A stretch of DNA of 64,000 bases from positions 1-64,000 of the forward strand of contig JAVTVY010019544.1 of the NCBI GenBank assembly GCA_036873755.1, written 5' to 3'. Origin of the DNA: Hanleya hanleyi. Taxonomy: Eukaryota > Mollusca > Polyplacophora > Lepidopleurida > Hanleyidae. Positions 23,050-35,639 of the stretch are shown piece by piece; position 1 is the first letter of the stretch; each line of letters begins with the position of its first letter. The position numbers were made by a program, and so were the translations under genes. A model generated the notes under the pieces. It worked only from the letters and a program-made list of their open reading frames with translations. It ran no database searches and had not been told where the DNA came from.

Positions 23050-25735
23050 TAGGCGCAGGGGTTATTCAAAGCACAGTGTATGTAACAGTTGAAAGAAACC
23101 ATATATTTTATTTGATCTATCAACAGAGACTTTGGAGGCGATTCTTTGTCAAAACTTTATTTTTATTTTTGGCAAAATTTGCACTCAAATTGCAATTTGT
23201 TGCTCTCAATTTCTCGATTAAGGAATAAAATATTACACATACATCAAATTTTCCCCCAAAATTCCACTTTTTATGTTCTCATGGCATGTTTCTAGACAAT
23301 AAATCGGTTTTGCTTTCATTGTTTTTCATTGACCGACATTGATATGAACAAGCAGCCGAAGGATGCTAAATTCCACGCCGACTTGGCTGTGGTAGTCTTG
23401 AAATGTTTTTTTGGTGAACAGTGGTTTTATGCAACAGTGTATATATTTAACAGAAAGCCGACTGAAAAATGTAGACCAAAATATCTAAACTTGGAATAAC
23501 TCAGAACCAGTGAAATTAAATGGTTGCACATGTTCAGTCAGAAATGCCAACCCAAGCCAGATAGTGTGACCATGCAAATCTTTCGTGATAAATGTGCATT
23601 TATATCCCCTCCTCCAAAATTTAATAAAAATGCCATGCAAATTTTCTTCTTTTTTTTTGTTCAGATCAATTCGAACACCTGGTGAAAAGACATATAAATA
23701 TTCTCTGTATTCAGAACGGTTCGAGCAACTGACCAACTCCTGGTGAGGAGCCATGCTCATTCTGTTCCGTATAATTCCAGTCTGACAACTGGAGAACATT
23801 CACATCTTGAAAAAGTCACATCCTGTTTGAACTCATTTGTTCAAATGCTAGTCGGTCTGTTTATGACTAAATTGAGAAACTTGTTTTTGTTACCCAGAAT
23901 GAAGTTTTAATATCAGTCTATTTATCAAGCTAGATTATTCTAGATCATGATTTAATCAAATTCAATTCCTGAGCTGTTAGATGTGTCGCTAATTTGCATT
24001 TGGCCATTGGTTGAGCCGGTTAGACAACATCATGGCCATCTTCGGTTACCCAAGTCTAACACTACACGTGTTGCCTTGGCTGAACGTAACACATTATCTG
24101 ATCAGAATACGGGTCTGGTGATGTCATAGCGCTATAAATATTCCTCCTTAAAATTCAAATTTGATTGGCTATTCGAAGCAAATTAACATCACACGGGCAG
24201 ACATCAAAGAAAATCCTAGCTGCACGGTGTTGGCAAGCTCCTATCTTGATTGGCTATATGACATCACGTGCGTTTCTCGTTTGAACAGTTTACTCTATTC
24301 AGTAAGTCAGGGAAAATGACGGAACGTTAGTGTAGTATTTAACTTGAAAATGTCACGATGCATCATAGCAGACTGTTATAGGAGAGTATATGTTTTAATT
24401 GCAAATTCTTTCCAAGTTTAAAGAAATTTGGCATCACTGTATATGAAAAATATAGATATCTACGTGTTCAGTAAATTTTATGCTTCCATACACTGGAAAT
24501 TCCCGACGTTTTAATTTTAATAAAACTTTTTCATCAGTGCGAACAATGTATATTCTCCCTTCCCATGCATTTTAAAGTGTGAGCCAAGCGAGAGCGGGAC
24601 GACGCCATGCTTTATCCGAACGCATGTTACGCGAAAACAGTTAGGCCTTGCTGACACATAATTATAAAACGAAATGTTGAAATTCCCTTAGTTCGCTTAG
24701 ATGACTCAGCTAAGTGGGTGTCCCTCTTTTTTGTATAAGTGGGTGAGTCATTGGGTGTGAGCTGGCAAATTTTCACAGCCATGATTTTGTGGCGTTATTT
24801 TTATCAAATAAACAATGTTTGTAATTATGATCACCGATGTTGACATTTTCAGATGATACCATCTTTGATATTTCGTATGCACTCAGTAAGTGATGCACTA
24901 TAAACCGTACTGCACAGTGTGAAAAAATGAACTTTATAGTTATGTAAATTGTTTATTTCGGCTAGGATCGATGACTGTACCATGACATTTTTTTGATAAA
25001 GGATAACCTGACCATCGGTTCATTCGAAAACGATATAACCTGGTCATATTATCAAAAGTCAACTTGTTCGACGATTGATATTATCATCATGCATCAAATG
25101 GCAAAATTTGCACAGACAGACATATGGAATAATCGTACATTTACAGTTGCGCCTCCTATACATCATTGTGAATATGATATGATATGCGATCTCAAGAGCG
25201 ATAATGCATCAAAGAACATATGAATACCGGACTGCGAATTAATTCGCCGAAACGTTTCGATAAAATTATGTATCGATGAAAATAATTCGGCATGGGAATA
25301 TAGTGGTGCCAACTTCCGGTAAATCTGGCTTGAGCAAAATCTCTAGCGACGTTGTATTGCAGGTTACACACATACCAAATTTCTGAGAAATCCGCCAAGT
25401 CGTTTTGATTTTATTTTTATTCTGTTCAATATCTATATACGCGGACACATGGATGCGCCACCCAGTGGCGGATGTGACTGGAACGTAATCGCAAGAGACA
25501 GCCTGTTGCAAGTTTCGCAAACGTCAAATTTTGACTAAATCCGCTGAGTCGACTCGATTTTATTGCCCTCTTTGGAAAATTGGCACGCATGGACAAACAC
25601 ATGGAACGAGTGTCATTTTAAAAGTCTCCTGGCCACGTTTTGACGGAAAACAATGAATGCCATTTTCCGTAGGGTATCACAAATTGTGGACCCCTTTGAG
25701 ATTGACGGGCATATAGAGAAAAATCTAAAAGGAAA
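23050..25735. other. mostly featureless; one possible orphan first exon
   Basis: No clear gene. A TATA-like TATAAATA lies at 24,133-24,140. A 23-codon frame at 24,350-24,421 begins MSRCIIADCYRR, a C-x4-C start like those of THAP-type first exons, with a possible donor GTATATG at 24,386. No second exon was found, so this is weak. Confidence 0.3.
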
Positions 25736-26130
25736 ACTGCCAAATCTATTCCCTGTTCCCCTCTGACAAACACTACCAGTATTCACAGTACCAACAATGC
25801 GGTTTGCCGTTATTATTTTGAAATAGATAATTCATCAACGCCTATCTCGTGCACATGCTTTGTATTAATCTTCAACTGTGTTGTTTTTGAAGTAACTGGG
25901 TTATAGCCTCACTCACGAAAATGCTTTGTGTTAATATTCAACTTTGCCTTCACTGGAGTAATTGATTTTATGGCTCACTCATGTACATGTCTTTTTGTTC
26001 AACTGTGTTTATATGGAAGTATCTGGAATAACGCCTCATTCGTGTACATGCTTTTATGTTAATGTCAAATTGTGTCTATAATGATGTACTGGGCATCCAT
26101 ACTGTGTAAATTGAACAGCGCCTCACTCAT
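25736..26130 (+). repeat. dispersed repeat with degenerate 70-80 bp units
   Basis: Same family as 18,746-18,990 and 22,680-22,737. Units run from CTCACTC through ACATGCTTT, TTAAT and TTCAACT; four or five are recognisable. Confidence 0.65.
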
Positions 26131-27159
26131 CACTTCATGAACATATTTTGCGTAGGACGACTCATACACTGGTTTGGTAACCTATATAACCCTATACTCG
26201 ACATCATATGGATGCCATGGCAAACTACATAGAGAATTGTGTACCAGTCAAAACTAAGGTAGTAAAACTATTTGTAGATTCAGATGTGGATATCACTGTT
26301 TAAATGTAGAAAAGGATAGATACAGTAGTATACCATTGGAAAAGAGAAAATGTGATGTATGTATATGAAAAAAAAACTATATAAGGATGTTAGGAAGGGT
26401 TATTTTAGGCTTTATTTCTGGTCTTGGCCAAGTATATTCAAATTGGTTAAATTACGAACTCAAGAACTAAAGCACAATTGCTGTCAATCGCAAATTGTAT
26501 TATCGAGGTTAGAAAGCGTCGCACTGTGGCACTCCAGAATATGTGTCATTACGATATGTAAATATTATTATCTTTGTTTTATTTTATTGTGTGGTGTAGA
26601 TAATTGTCCATCGACTCTTCTTTGCAATTGGAGAACTAGAGGAGCCGTGAAGGATCATTCCTTGAATAAAGTTCACGTACTATTTCTTATTAAGGTCTTT
26701 TTATATTATTGTCGTATTATCGCAATGTTGGTTTATATAGAGTGGTAAGTTTATGGATAAAGTCTCAACAGCCACCTAGACATTGTTACGCGCAAAGGAG
26801 AGTTGGCAATTTGTGACAACAGCAACATTTCGTATTTGCTGTTGCTGATCATACCGTGATAACTCTCTGACAACCGTTCCACATTTAATGAACCACCTCT
26901 AGCACAAATCTAAAGGGCCGCACGCCAACAACATGTCAGAGAAAGTATCAGGAGATGAGTTCACGTACATATGAGACAAGTACTGCCTAACACATGTAGT
27001 GAAAGTGACGATTTTCTTTTATCTTGGAAACTTTTTTCCCCTTCCCCTACTATCAGCGACCAGCGCCATTGAGAAGTGATATAGAATACAAACTCACTTA
27101 CATGATACACATGAAAGAGAGCTCATTAGTTCAGAGCCTCTCAAAACGATCTCAGATTG
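26131..27159. other. no recognisable feature
   Basis: A 129-codon open frame at 26,359 is rich in Tyr, Cys and Leu from AT-rich DNA and resembles no family known to me; it is not called as a gene. Confidence 0.35.
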
Positions 27160-27219
27160 AAACCAACCGGGGTGGGGGGGGGGGAGCGGAAAGTGCCCCC
27201 CCCGGCCAGGTAGGGTTAA
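27160..27219 (+). mobile_element. MITE family M1, 3' terminal fragment
   Basis: A G-run, then CCCCCCGGCCAGGTAGGG directly before TTAA at 27,216-27,219, which is the right terminus of M1. The rest of the element is missing. Confidence 0.6.
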
Positions 27220-27714
27220 ACATTAAGCGTCCATTAAACATAGTTGGCGTTTCTTTACAACCTATTGATACGACGTAGCCTACAATGACACATACGCTGT
27301 CAGTGTTTTTATAATGATATCAGAGCGGAATTATAAATGACAGGAATTACAAAGTATTGCCAGTCAAGCGGATTTTGATAATTTGAAAACGAAAGTTCGC
27401 TGAAAAACAGCATCGTTCCCATTTTCGCGTGATATTTCGAAGAGCAGAAAGCATCCTTTGAAACAGACCTATCTTAATTATGACTGTCATTCCCCGAGAA
27501 TAAATATCGCTAAATATTGTCCATAAAAAACACCTCACCTGTGGCCTGAAAATAAGCACACCGGCTGACAACCCTTTCAAATGACTACATAGCAGACGAA
27601 AGGTGTGGAATTTCTATGTTACTTTTACGCTGTGGTTCACACCATAACTTAGCAAAACTGTTGGCACGTACAGTCGTCAATGAGTTATGCAAGGTAGAAC
27701 GGTAGAACGAGGGG
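27220..27714. other. no recognisable feature
   Basis: No gene or repeat recognised. Confidence 0.4.
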
Positions 27715-28229
27715 GACACTCCAACCCCCAACCCCGCCCTCCCAAACCCTCCCTTGTTGGTTTTTTGCTCCAGAACGACGAAAAATTGAGAGCTGAAACT
27801 CTGTGATTTTTCAGATTATCATATTGGGGTCATTTTGACCTCTAGATCAGAGGATCATGGGTAAATTCAAAATGGCGGCCATTTGAGGTACCAAAAAAGT
27901 GATGTTTTCGTCATATTTCTTCAAAAATTTTGCTTTTCTGCTTGGAAAAGTGGGTGAAAACTATTTTATTTCAAATCATATTATTATTTACTAATTTACC
28001 ATGCAGTTTTTGGGAAGAAGAAAAAAATAAATAAAAAATTCGAAAATTCTGACCGAAAAATCGTCCAAAAATGCTCTTTTTAAAAATGACGTCACAGTGA
28101 CGTCATCATGGCGGCCATCTTGGATTTGTTTTTTACGTATTCTTGTAGAGCTTGGCCCAAAGACATAGTGTGGTAAGCTTCAGCCCTCTATGCGATACAC
28201 CCGAAATCGCCCAGGCCAGATAGGGTTGA
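27715..28229 (-). mobile_element. MITE family M1, nearly full reverse copy
   Basis: Reverse complement of the 28,884 copy, which lies only 655 bp away in the opposite orientation. The right terminus is CCCAGGCCAGATAGGG with TTGA in place of TTAA. The CRE pair TGACGTCACAGTGACGTCA lies near 28,086-28,104. The left terminus is decayed. Confidence 0.75.
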
Positions 28230-28883
28230 ACCATGCCCATAACTGCTCTCTACTACAACTTCGTGGTAAGATTGTGAGACATGACGGAAGCATAAGAAGA
28301 ATGCTCCAACAGTTGTATAATGCATAATCTAATTTGATGTTAGATATTCTCTGTGCTCAGTGTCTGTCGAACGACTGACACGCAATCAGTGTTTAGACAA
28401 GACATGAGATGTACAGAAAACGTGACAAGATAGACATGATTTCAAGAGACTTGATGAACAAAATGGTGCTGGCAATATTGCAGCTTTAGCGTATTTCTTT
28501 ATCAGTTGTGAATTTGTTGGGTTAAATGGGACGACGGACTCAAGTATGCAAGGGTAGGTGTCACTGCCATCCTACGTGATGTGAACAGTATCGGTAGATT
28601 GGGTCATATGAATAACTCGCTCAATTGCTCGTGCAATTGCTCAATACTTTTGTATTCTGTGTGGTTGCTTTAATCATTTTTGGAATGATTTTTCGCGCAA
28701 TTATCTCGAAAAACTTTCCCCAGAATGTATATTCTGTCGATAAGCCAACACCAAGTACCCCACAGCTCAGTGTATAATATATGTCGTGACGTCACCCAAA
28801 CAAGATTTTACCCACAGAGATTAACAGCTAATCAACAAAAGTATAACAAATGTATTGAGGCAATAGAGTGCATATGGCCACTC
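28230..28883. other. no recognisable feature
   Basis: No gene or repeat recognised. Confidence 0.4.
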
Positions 28884-29480
28884 TTAACACTATCTGGCCT
28901 GGGCTTTATGTGACCTGTCCAGGCCTGGAGTGGGGGGGGGGGGGGAGGCGAAATGCCCCCCCGAATTATTTTTCTTATCCCTTGAGCTAGGGGACTGAAA
29001 CTTACCACACTATACCATTGGGTCAAGCTCTACCAGAAAATGTAAAAAAAATCCAAGATAGCCGCTCTGATAACGTCACAGTGACGTCATTTTCAAAAAT
29101 GACATTTTTTGGTAGATTTTTCGGTCAGATTTTCCGAATTTTTTATTTATGCAATTTCTCCGCAAAAACTGCATGATAAATTAGTAAATATTAATGTGAT
29201 GTCAAATAAATTAGTTTTTGCCCACTTTTCATCGCGGAAAAGCAGAAATTTTGAAGAAATGTGACAAAAACATCACTTTTCTGGTACCCCACGTGGCCGC
29301 CATCTTGAATTTGCCCATGATCCTCTGCTCAGGGGGTTATGCAAATGGGCTCAAAATGGCCCCAATGTGATAAGCTATCAAGTCCCAGAGTTTCAGAACT
29401 CAATTTTTCGTCGTTCCGGAGATAACGCAGAAATTTTGGTAGGGGGGCCATAATGGCTCCCCCAGGCCAGGTACGGTTAA
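28884..29480 (+). mobile_element. MITE family M1, complete copy (597 bp)
   Basis: TTAA at 28,884-28,887 and 29,477-29,480. The ends are CACTATCTGGCCTGGG and CCCAGGCCAGGTACGG, which are inverted. TTAA duplications and CCCT-type ends are the signature of piggyBac-superfamily elements. There is no coding capacity, so it is a MITE. The interior carries a CRE-like pair (CGTCACAGTGACGTCA) and GGCCGCCATCTTGAATTT. Confidence 0.85.
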
Positions 29481-29489
29481 TGAATACTA

Positions 29490-29634
29490 TTAGTTATACG
29501 TCGCCCTTCCGGGGTAATACGGGATGAGATTTGGTTTCTCTCGCCATATTTTGCCGAGGCGCAGCCGAGGAAAAATATGGCGAGAGAAACCAAATCTCAT
29601 CCCGTATTACCCCGGAAGGGCGATGTATAACGAA
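29490..29634. repeat. 145-bp near-perfect hairpin
   Basis: The arms at 29,490-29,552 and 29,572-29,634 are reverse complements with about two mismatches, separated by a 19-nt GC-rich loop holding GCCGAGG twice. It starts 10 bp after the M1 MITE. It could be a palindromic MITE or a source of small RNA; the sequence alone does not decide. Confidence 0.85.
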
Positions 29635-30312
29635 TTTATCATATCTCATAGCATTAAGGATCACTTTGGACTTCAAGGCCGACATAATGGAACGGACTTC
29701 GATCGGACTTGCACTGGTTTCAGAACGATCCACAGCATGCACCGGAAAAAATGAACACAAAGACAAATGTATCATTTTTACAATCACCTTTAAAACGTAC
29801 TAAGGGAGGAGCAAAGATAACGATAACATATACTGTAATCCGTGAACAATGAACCCGGTTTCCGTGTGAAATACCGGTGGGCTTCGGTGATAAAGAATGA
29901 ACAATCTAACTTCAAATTCAGCTTCATCTCTTATGTTCTATTCTGAAAATCAGAAACGTATAAAATACTGGAACATTAAGCTTAATCTCAATTTCATATT
30001 TAATATTTAATAGCCATCGACGAGTATAATATCTAGATTATATACCTTTTGTTAATAAATACATCGAAAGACCCGTTCCGGATTCATATCTGTTGCATGG
30101 ATATGTAAGTTTCAAATACACGTGTGAACTGTTACATTTCCATTCTGTCTATAATTCAACACCGTGTCACTCGACAGTGTCACTTGTGTCATGTTTCCAT
30201 AACATCACACAGGAGAAGGACCAACATGAACTGACTTAAATTTACAGTTCGAGAGAAAAATCGGAAAAATCAAACTGTCCTGCACAATTTGGCAGAAGTA
30301 TAGGTATTTGCT
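29635..30312. other. no gene; region downstream of the recombinase
   Basis: AT-rich. No clear minus-strand AATAAA was found downstream of the recombinase stop; the nearest lies inside the last coding codons (near 30,340). Confidence 0.35.
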
Positions 30313-31728
30313 TCATTTTCGCACGATGATGTTGATTGCATTTATTGTGCAGTTATTGAACATTGGCGCTGAGGGATTTGCGGCGACCAGGATAGCTGTG
30401 GGACTGTCACACGATGTGGGCGGGACAGCGGTGCTGTCGAATTCACAAAACAGCTGCTTAAGATCAAAATTAAAGTCGTCGGCATGGCCTTCTGCTCGTA
30501 CATCCTGGGTGTGTAACACGGCCGACGTGGCATCATTTGACGTGGGTGTAGGGTACTGAGAAGATGATGTCACAGTTTCTGCAGGATGGGGTTTGACAAG
30601 AACATTTACTGGAAGTGTATGCGTACCGGTATTCGTCTTTCGGGTTGAACCCATCGTGTCAGGAAAGGCTACTGACGCAACCGTGTGGCCCATTTGCAGT
30701 TTCTCGCCATCACTTACTCGCTGGTAAACCGACAGCGACGAGACAGATCTGTGACCTGTGACAGCCATTATTTGAGATGCTGAATAGTTGTTTCTACCAA
30801 GGATGGTGATGCCGGTTGCTCGTTTACTGTGGTTAGTGTATGGTTCAGAAAGTTTCAGACGAGTGCCCAGGTTGGTCATGAAGGCTGCCAAGCGGTGTTT
30901 CCCAATAGATTTGTTATAATACCAAACTTTATCGTCGTCGAGGAAACTATCAACCGGGTACTGCCACAAGCGATCACATTTCGGATGGAGTTTGGAGATA
31001 TAACTTTCGAATGAAGCAACAGGACAGAACGGGGAACCTTCTTCTTCAGGCATGAATCCGGTAACACCCTCTTTTTGCTGGGCCCGGCGATTTTTTGTGA
31101 GTTCATCCTCCTTTTTTTTCACATACCTCTGCCCAGTTTTCGGGTCCCGCTTGATGATGAATGTGTTTTTTGTCATCTTTTCCATATTCTCCACTCCCCT
31201 TCTAAAGAAGAACAGACGTACATCGAACTGAACTTTATTTGCAAGCCCAGTTGGGGTTTTTGGGGACATGAGAACAGACTTGTAGAGTTTACAACGATCG
31301 GACTCGTTTATGGGCTCATAATGATCGGTGTCGCCTTTTCCAGATGCCTTCAACTCTGTAAGTGCGGTTTTGAAGCACTCGTTGGCTTCATTAAACTCCG
31401 AATTTCTAATCAAATCAAAAGTTTTCAAATACGGTGGAGCCTTCAGGTAACGAATCAGAGAATGTCGAAAGTTTTCGAGAGTGGATGTTTTGTACAATTC
31501 TCCGTCTTGTTTTCGGGCATCCAAATAAAAATGACTGAGTACCTCTGCTAACCTCTCGGCCGAGAATCCTTCGAATTCTTCACTCTGTCCCTTCTCTTTC
31601 AGGTAATACTTCAAAGTTCTGGCGGACGCTTTATTCGATTTTTTTGTGTTGCTGGGAATAATATTAGCCCGCTTTTCAACAACTTCATCGTCCGTGTGAG
31701 ACGCGAAACGTTTGCCTGATTCAGCCAT
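30313..31728 (-). CDS. Crypton-type tyrosine recombinase (ZMYM/QRICH1/KCTD1-like domain), 471 aa
   Basis: Single open frame. The start chosen is the ATG at 31,728 (context AAAATGGC); an earlier in-frame ATG at 31,830 would add 34 residues overlapping a TATA-like stretch (TATATATCG near 31,790). Residues about 37-125 form the helical core-binding part. The catalytic domain shows the full tyrosine-recombinase set: Arg in FFFRRGVEN (about 177), H-x-x-R in NHSKRATG (300-303), His in TGHRSVSS (326) and the nucleophile in SVYQRV (Tyr335). The CPVASFESYI segment is typical of animal Crypton-derived domains. The last 120 residues are low-complexity Ser/Thr/Pro. The enzyme would cut and rejoin DNA through a phosphotyrosine bond. 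With all residues present it may be an active Crypton or a young domesticated copy. No terminal repeats are expected of Cryptons, so limits cannot be set. Confidence 0.85.
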   Translation of the reverse strand: MAESGKRFASHTDDEVVEKRANIIPSNTKKSNKASARTLKYYLKEKGQSEEFEGFSAERLAEVLSHFYLDARKQDGELYKTSTLENFRHSLIRYLKAPPYLKTFDLIRNSEFNEANECFKTALTELKASGKGDTDHYEPINESDRCKLYKSVLMSPKTPTGLANKVQFDVRLFFFRRGVENMEKMTKNTFIIKRDPKTGQRYVKKKEDELTKNRRAQQKEGVTGFMPEEEGSPFCPVASFESYISKLHPKCDRLWQYPVDSFLDDDKVWYYNKSIGKHRLAAFMTNLGTRLKLSEPYTNHSKRATGITILGRNNYSASQIMAVTGHRSVSSLSVYQRVSDGEKLQMGHTVASVAFPDTMGSTRKTNTGTHTLPVNVLVKPHPAETVTSSSQYPTPTSNDATSAVLHTQDVRAEGHADDFNFDLKQLFCEFDSTAVPPTSCDSPTAILVAANPSAPMFNNCTINAINIIVRK

Positions 31729-32617
31729 TTTGTTTAGCAGACGATGGAATCTAGTGAACACCTGTTCGTTGCCCTTGGCGACGGGGTATACGATATATAT
31801 TCGGCCAGCAAGTTGACAATACAGCATCACACATGAGGTCTGTCAGCCAATCAAAAGTCTACATGCTTCTCTGAGATATGATAAAGAATCTTATGAATGA
31901 TGTCACCAAAGAATCATGTGGTAGAGAAATGGAATGGTTCACATCTGAACCCTCCTTAAAATTCATTCCCGTTTTGTCCAGGACGTTGAGTTTGAATTTT
32001 GTTTTATAATTTCTCAGTTTTAAATTTAATCAGGGCGAGGCCTACGGGAATGAAAAAACACTTTTCAGAATTTATACAATGTGAAGGACCACAAATTAAT
32101 CTTTCAGGTGAGCTGAGAAAACATAATCTTGCCGGAGCCAGCCAATAAAGAAATTTGCGCAATTAACATGTACGATTCAATGTTATTGGTCCTTTTGCTT
32201 TCTTGTTCTGGCTGGGTCTGAGGGATATGGTTCACCAGCTCTCAGTGAAGGTGGCAATTGGACAGTTCTGTCTTAAGTTGTCTGATTTCTATTCTAGGCT
32301 AAACGTGTCAGAACTGTCCGTCGTTCACAAGTCACTCAATCAGGATAGCTACTGAATTGCCTATATGTCAGTGAAAAGTTCCTCCCTTATGAGAATGAAA
32401 ATCATCTTATTAATAGTCATCTTGAGAAAATTATAGTCGCTTCAGACCACAAAATTCTTCCTCCACCTTAAACAGCTGTAGAAAATAGCTTTCACACAGA
32501 TCAGATAATGGCGTCGATACAAAGTATGGTCACCTCCAACCAAAATGTACAGTTTTTCATCAATTGAACATTTGCGCATTTACGCTACACAAAACATGTA
32601 AGTAAAAACGATGCACG
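31729..32617. other. upstream region of the recombinase, otherwise featureless
   Basis: On the minus strand a TATA-rich stretch (31,790-31,800) lies about 65 bp before the ATG and could be its promoter. Nothing else recognised. Confidence 0.4.
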
Positions 32618-32761
32618 CTTAGAACTAAAGTGTTGAAACTTACCCGTAAAGTGTTGAAATAACCCTTTAACTGTGTCCACAGGGAAAGAGCAGTCCCTGT
32701 GGACACACTAAAAGGATTATTTCAAAACTTTACGAGTAAGTTTCAACACTTTAATTTTAAG
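32618..32761. repeat. 144-bp imperfect hairpin
   Basis: The left arm (CTTAGAACTAAAGTGTTGAA onwards) pairs with the right arm ending TTTAATTTTAAG around an 8-nt loop at 32,686-32,693. The innermost 14 bp, including GTCCACAGGGA, are perfect. Probably a small palindromic MITE; a hairpin RNA is the alternative. Confidence 0.8.
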
Positions 32762-33942
32762 TGTGTGGTATTCAGAAAAATACCGCGAAATGCTGTTGGC
32801 TTGCAGTTTGAGATAAAATTCACCCAACTTTCCGACCATTCAAAATAATGCAATAAAGAGACAGCTATAATTGAACAATACCTGGTTTCCTTATTGTTAC
32901 ACATTGCAAAATCCACGAAGTGGTTGTCTCAATCACCAATGATACTGCCCTTGGAAGTGCCGTTTGGCAAATTGATGAGAAATGGAAAATGTCACCTGCT
33001 ACAAAATGTTATAGGACAGAACATTTAGGGAGGGTAGAGAGTGTTTCTGTAGCAAACTGAAAAACCCAAATCTATCACTAATATTCTCCAGGAAAAATTC
33101 TAGATCGGTGGTGAAAAAATGGAGAGTCTAATTTAAGGGCGATAACTAGCAATCAACATTTTACGAACAAACCGTAATCCCGGTAACATTGGAAAGCGAT
33201 GCTGTCGATCCTCACATAAACTTAATTATGGCAACACTAGTTTTCATTTCTGTTTGTGATAGACAAGAATGAGCTCAGTTTTCTCGATAAAAGACAAACA
33301 CAATACCCAGAATTGTGATTTCAATTTGATTACCCCGCCGCTGGTGCCAACGCTATCATATGCATTTAATTAATCGAGTTTATGAACTTTCCACTCCATA
33401 CCTTTATGAGCACCCGAATGCTAAATGTTTGAAATTTAAATATTGTATGTATATATGAATAAAGTAGATTTTATAGGAATGATTCATAGATGTTAATTTA
33501 TAGTAGGTTCAAAAGGCAAGTACTCAATCGATTTATAAATAAATATTATGCTATACCTTTTCTCCTTATGCCTACACTGGTTATGGTTGGAGTTTGACTC
33601 TTACAAATATTTCCGATGCTGAATATATGGGTATACTTCCGGTTTTGTGACGTCAGTGTTACATTACTAGAATATTTAATTGTCTCAAGATACTGGAATA
33701 GGATACTTTATACGATATAACTAATTTGTGCATTCGCGTTGTCTTCAAAACTAAAATCAGTTACCTCCCCTTATACTCGTCGTCCTAATAGCATCCGTGT
33801 AAACACACGGTTACGTAGTTTATGACTGCATTGTTATGGCGGTTGGAGTGAAATGACTGTACTAAAACATTTAGTCCAGCTTCCTATAGTCTACAGGTTT
33901 TAGCATTGATAGGGTCTTTAATATGATGGTATGGGATACAAT
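32762..33942. other. no recognisable feature
   Basis: No gene or repeat recognised. Confidence 0.4.
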
Positions 33943-34350
33943 ACAAGCGTCTAGTCCGTCATTCAATATTCAGCCGTCGTTCATTAAAGAATTTCCGTAA
34001 TGTCCAAGAATGTCCATAATATAAAGGCCTATTTCGTATAACAGCATTTACACCAAATGTACCCCAAAAAAATCATAGTATACATGAAAATATGCTAATT
34101 TCTTGCAAAAGGGAAGCGGTCAACAGTTTTCAAATGATGCCGGCAAAACAACATTTGAACCAAATTTACCAAAAAAAAAACCCCAAACAATCATAGTAAA
34201 CATGGACTTATGCTAATTTCTTGCAAGAGAGAAGTGGTCAACAGTTTTCGAATGATGCCGACAAAACATCATAATGTTCCAAAATATCGAATTCCTATCG
34301 CAGATAAGCATTCTCATCCATATGATTTCCGTTGTAAAGTCATTGTCACA
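33943..34350 (-). mobile_element. retroelement 3' UTR, copy 2, with internal duplication
   Basis: Starts ACAAGCGTCTAGTCCGTCAT like 5,431. About 105 bp from ACCAAATGTACC to GATGCCGGCAAAAC is duplicated in tandem (about 34,052-34,270). The coding part seen at 38.7 kb is absent. Confidence 0.65.
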
Positions 34351-35639
34351 CTGGCGACAAAGGTAACACCTGGCTCTATGGGAGAATAAAAGGCTACCTG
34401 AGTCGACCGCACGCGGACAAAGATCAGCTGTCTGGCTGGATGGAGTCAGGTGTCCTCTACAAATTTCGGGGTCATTCAAAATCATTGGATCGAGACAATT
34501 ACTGCAGCACGTTATGCTATGTGTGGACGCACATGAAAAGCTTTAATACTGATTAGCATTTCGCAAATTGTTAAAATTTCAGCGTATAATATACATATCC
34601 GACTCTATCACAGAATAAATGGCGACGCCTTTCGAGCACGAATACAGGAATAGCTTCCTGACAGAACAAAGAGGATAGGTGTTTAATCATTTATTGCATG
34701 TGGGCGGAGCGAGATTTTATGCAGAATATAAGCTCTTACAAAGACCGGTGTTAAAACTGAATGAAATGGATACTTGGAACAGCGCAAAAAGCATGTATAT
34801 TGATTTCGACAAGCGATGCTAATTATTGACGAGGTTAAAAGATCGCGAGGACAAAGGGATAATTGGGATCGAAACGACAAAGGAACTAAAGGGTGTTAAA
34901 AAGTCAAGAGAATTTGAGTTCACCAGAACAAAGGGCCAAAGAATATCAAAAGTTCTCGAGGCCGTATGACATCGCTGATCCCTGGTCCATCTGCTCTTGC
35001 TCATGTGAATTGGGAGCTGCATTTCTACATTACTATTAGTGACAGGATGTATCCCTATGGTTGTAGCAGCAATATTCGATCAAATATTTGGCTGCGGAAC
35101 ACCGACTGGCTTAGTCCTCTCACCTCCTCTGTTTATTTTCGGTTGATTTCATTACAAGAGGATTTGAGGCATGATGTTATCGTAAACTATAATTGTCACC
35201 AACAACCGTATTTGATACACACAAAGCGGTGGAAGCTAATACAGTCTCACACAAACGCTATTCTGTCCGTTAGTACCGGTAACTTAAGTTTTAAACGTAT
35301 CCTGCCGATCCAGAGTTGTATTAATTCAATATTTATATTCGCTTTATATCGAACCTATCAAAGTGGTGTGTGGAATGACGAAATAGCCCATTTTAGAAGC
35401 AAAGATCTTTCATAAACTACGAAGGGAGTAGGACACCCAATGAAAGCCCTTTTATAAGCCATGAGTGGTGTATGACATTAAGCGGATGTTATGAGCCTTG
35501 TAGATACTTCATATTCCACGCTCGCTTGTCAAATTCCCTGATGATATGAAAATTTACATAGTAGCGCCATCTATACACTCTGGACGCAAGGAAGACAACT
35601 CCGACGGGGAAATAACTCTGTTGGCGACTGGACCAATTA
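34351..35639. other. no recognisable feature
   Basis: A 149-codon frame at 34,966 has no recognisable domain and is not called. No repeats noted. Confidence 0.35.

Noticed and set aside
26359..26748. 129-codon frame rich in Tyr, Cys and Leu
   Set aside because: AT-rich DNA yields such hydrophobic runs; no family resemblance or start context.
34966..35415. 149-codon frame
   Set aside because: No domain, no conserved context, composition as expected for this DNA, and no neighbouring exon signals.
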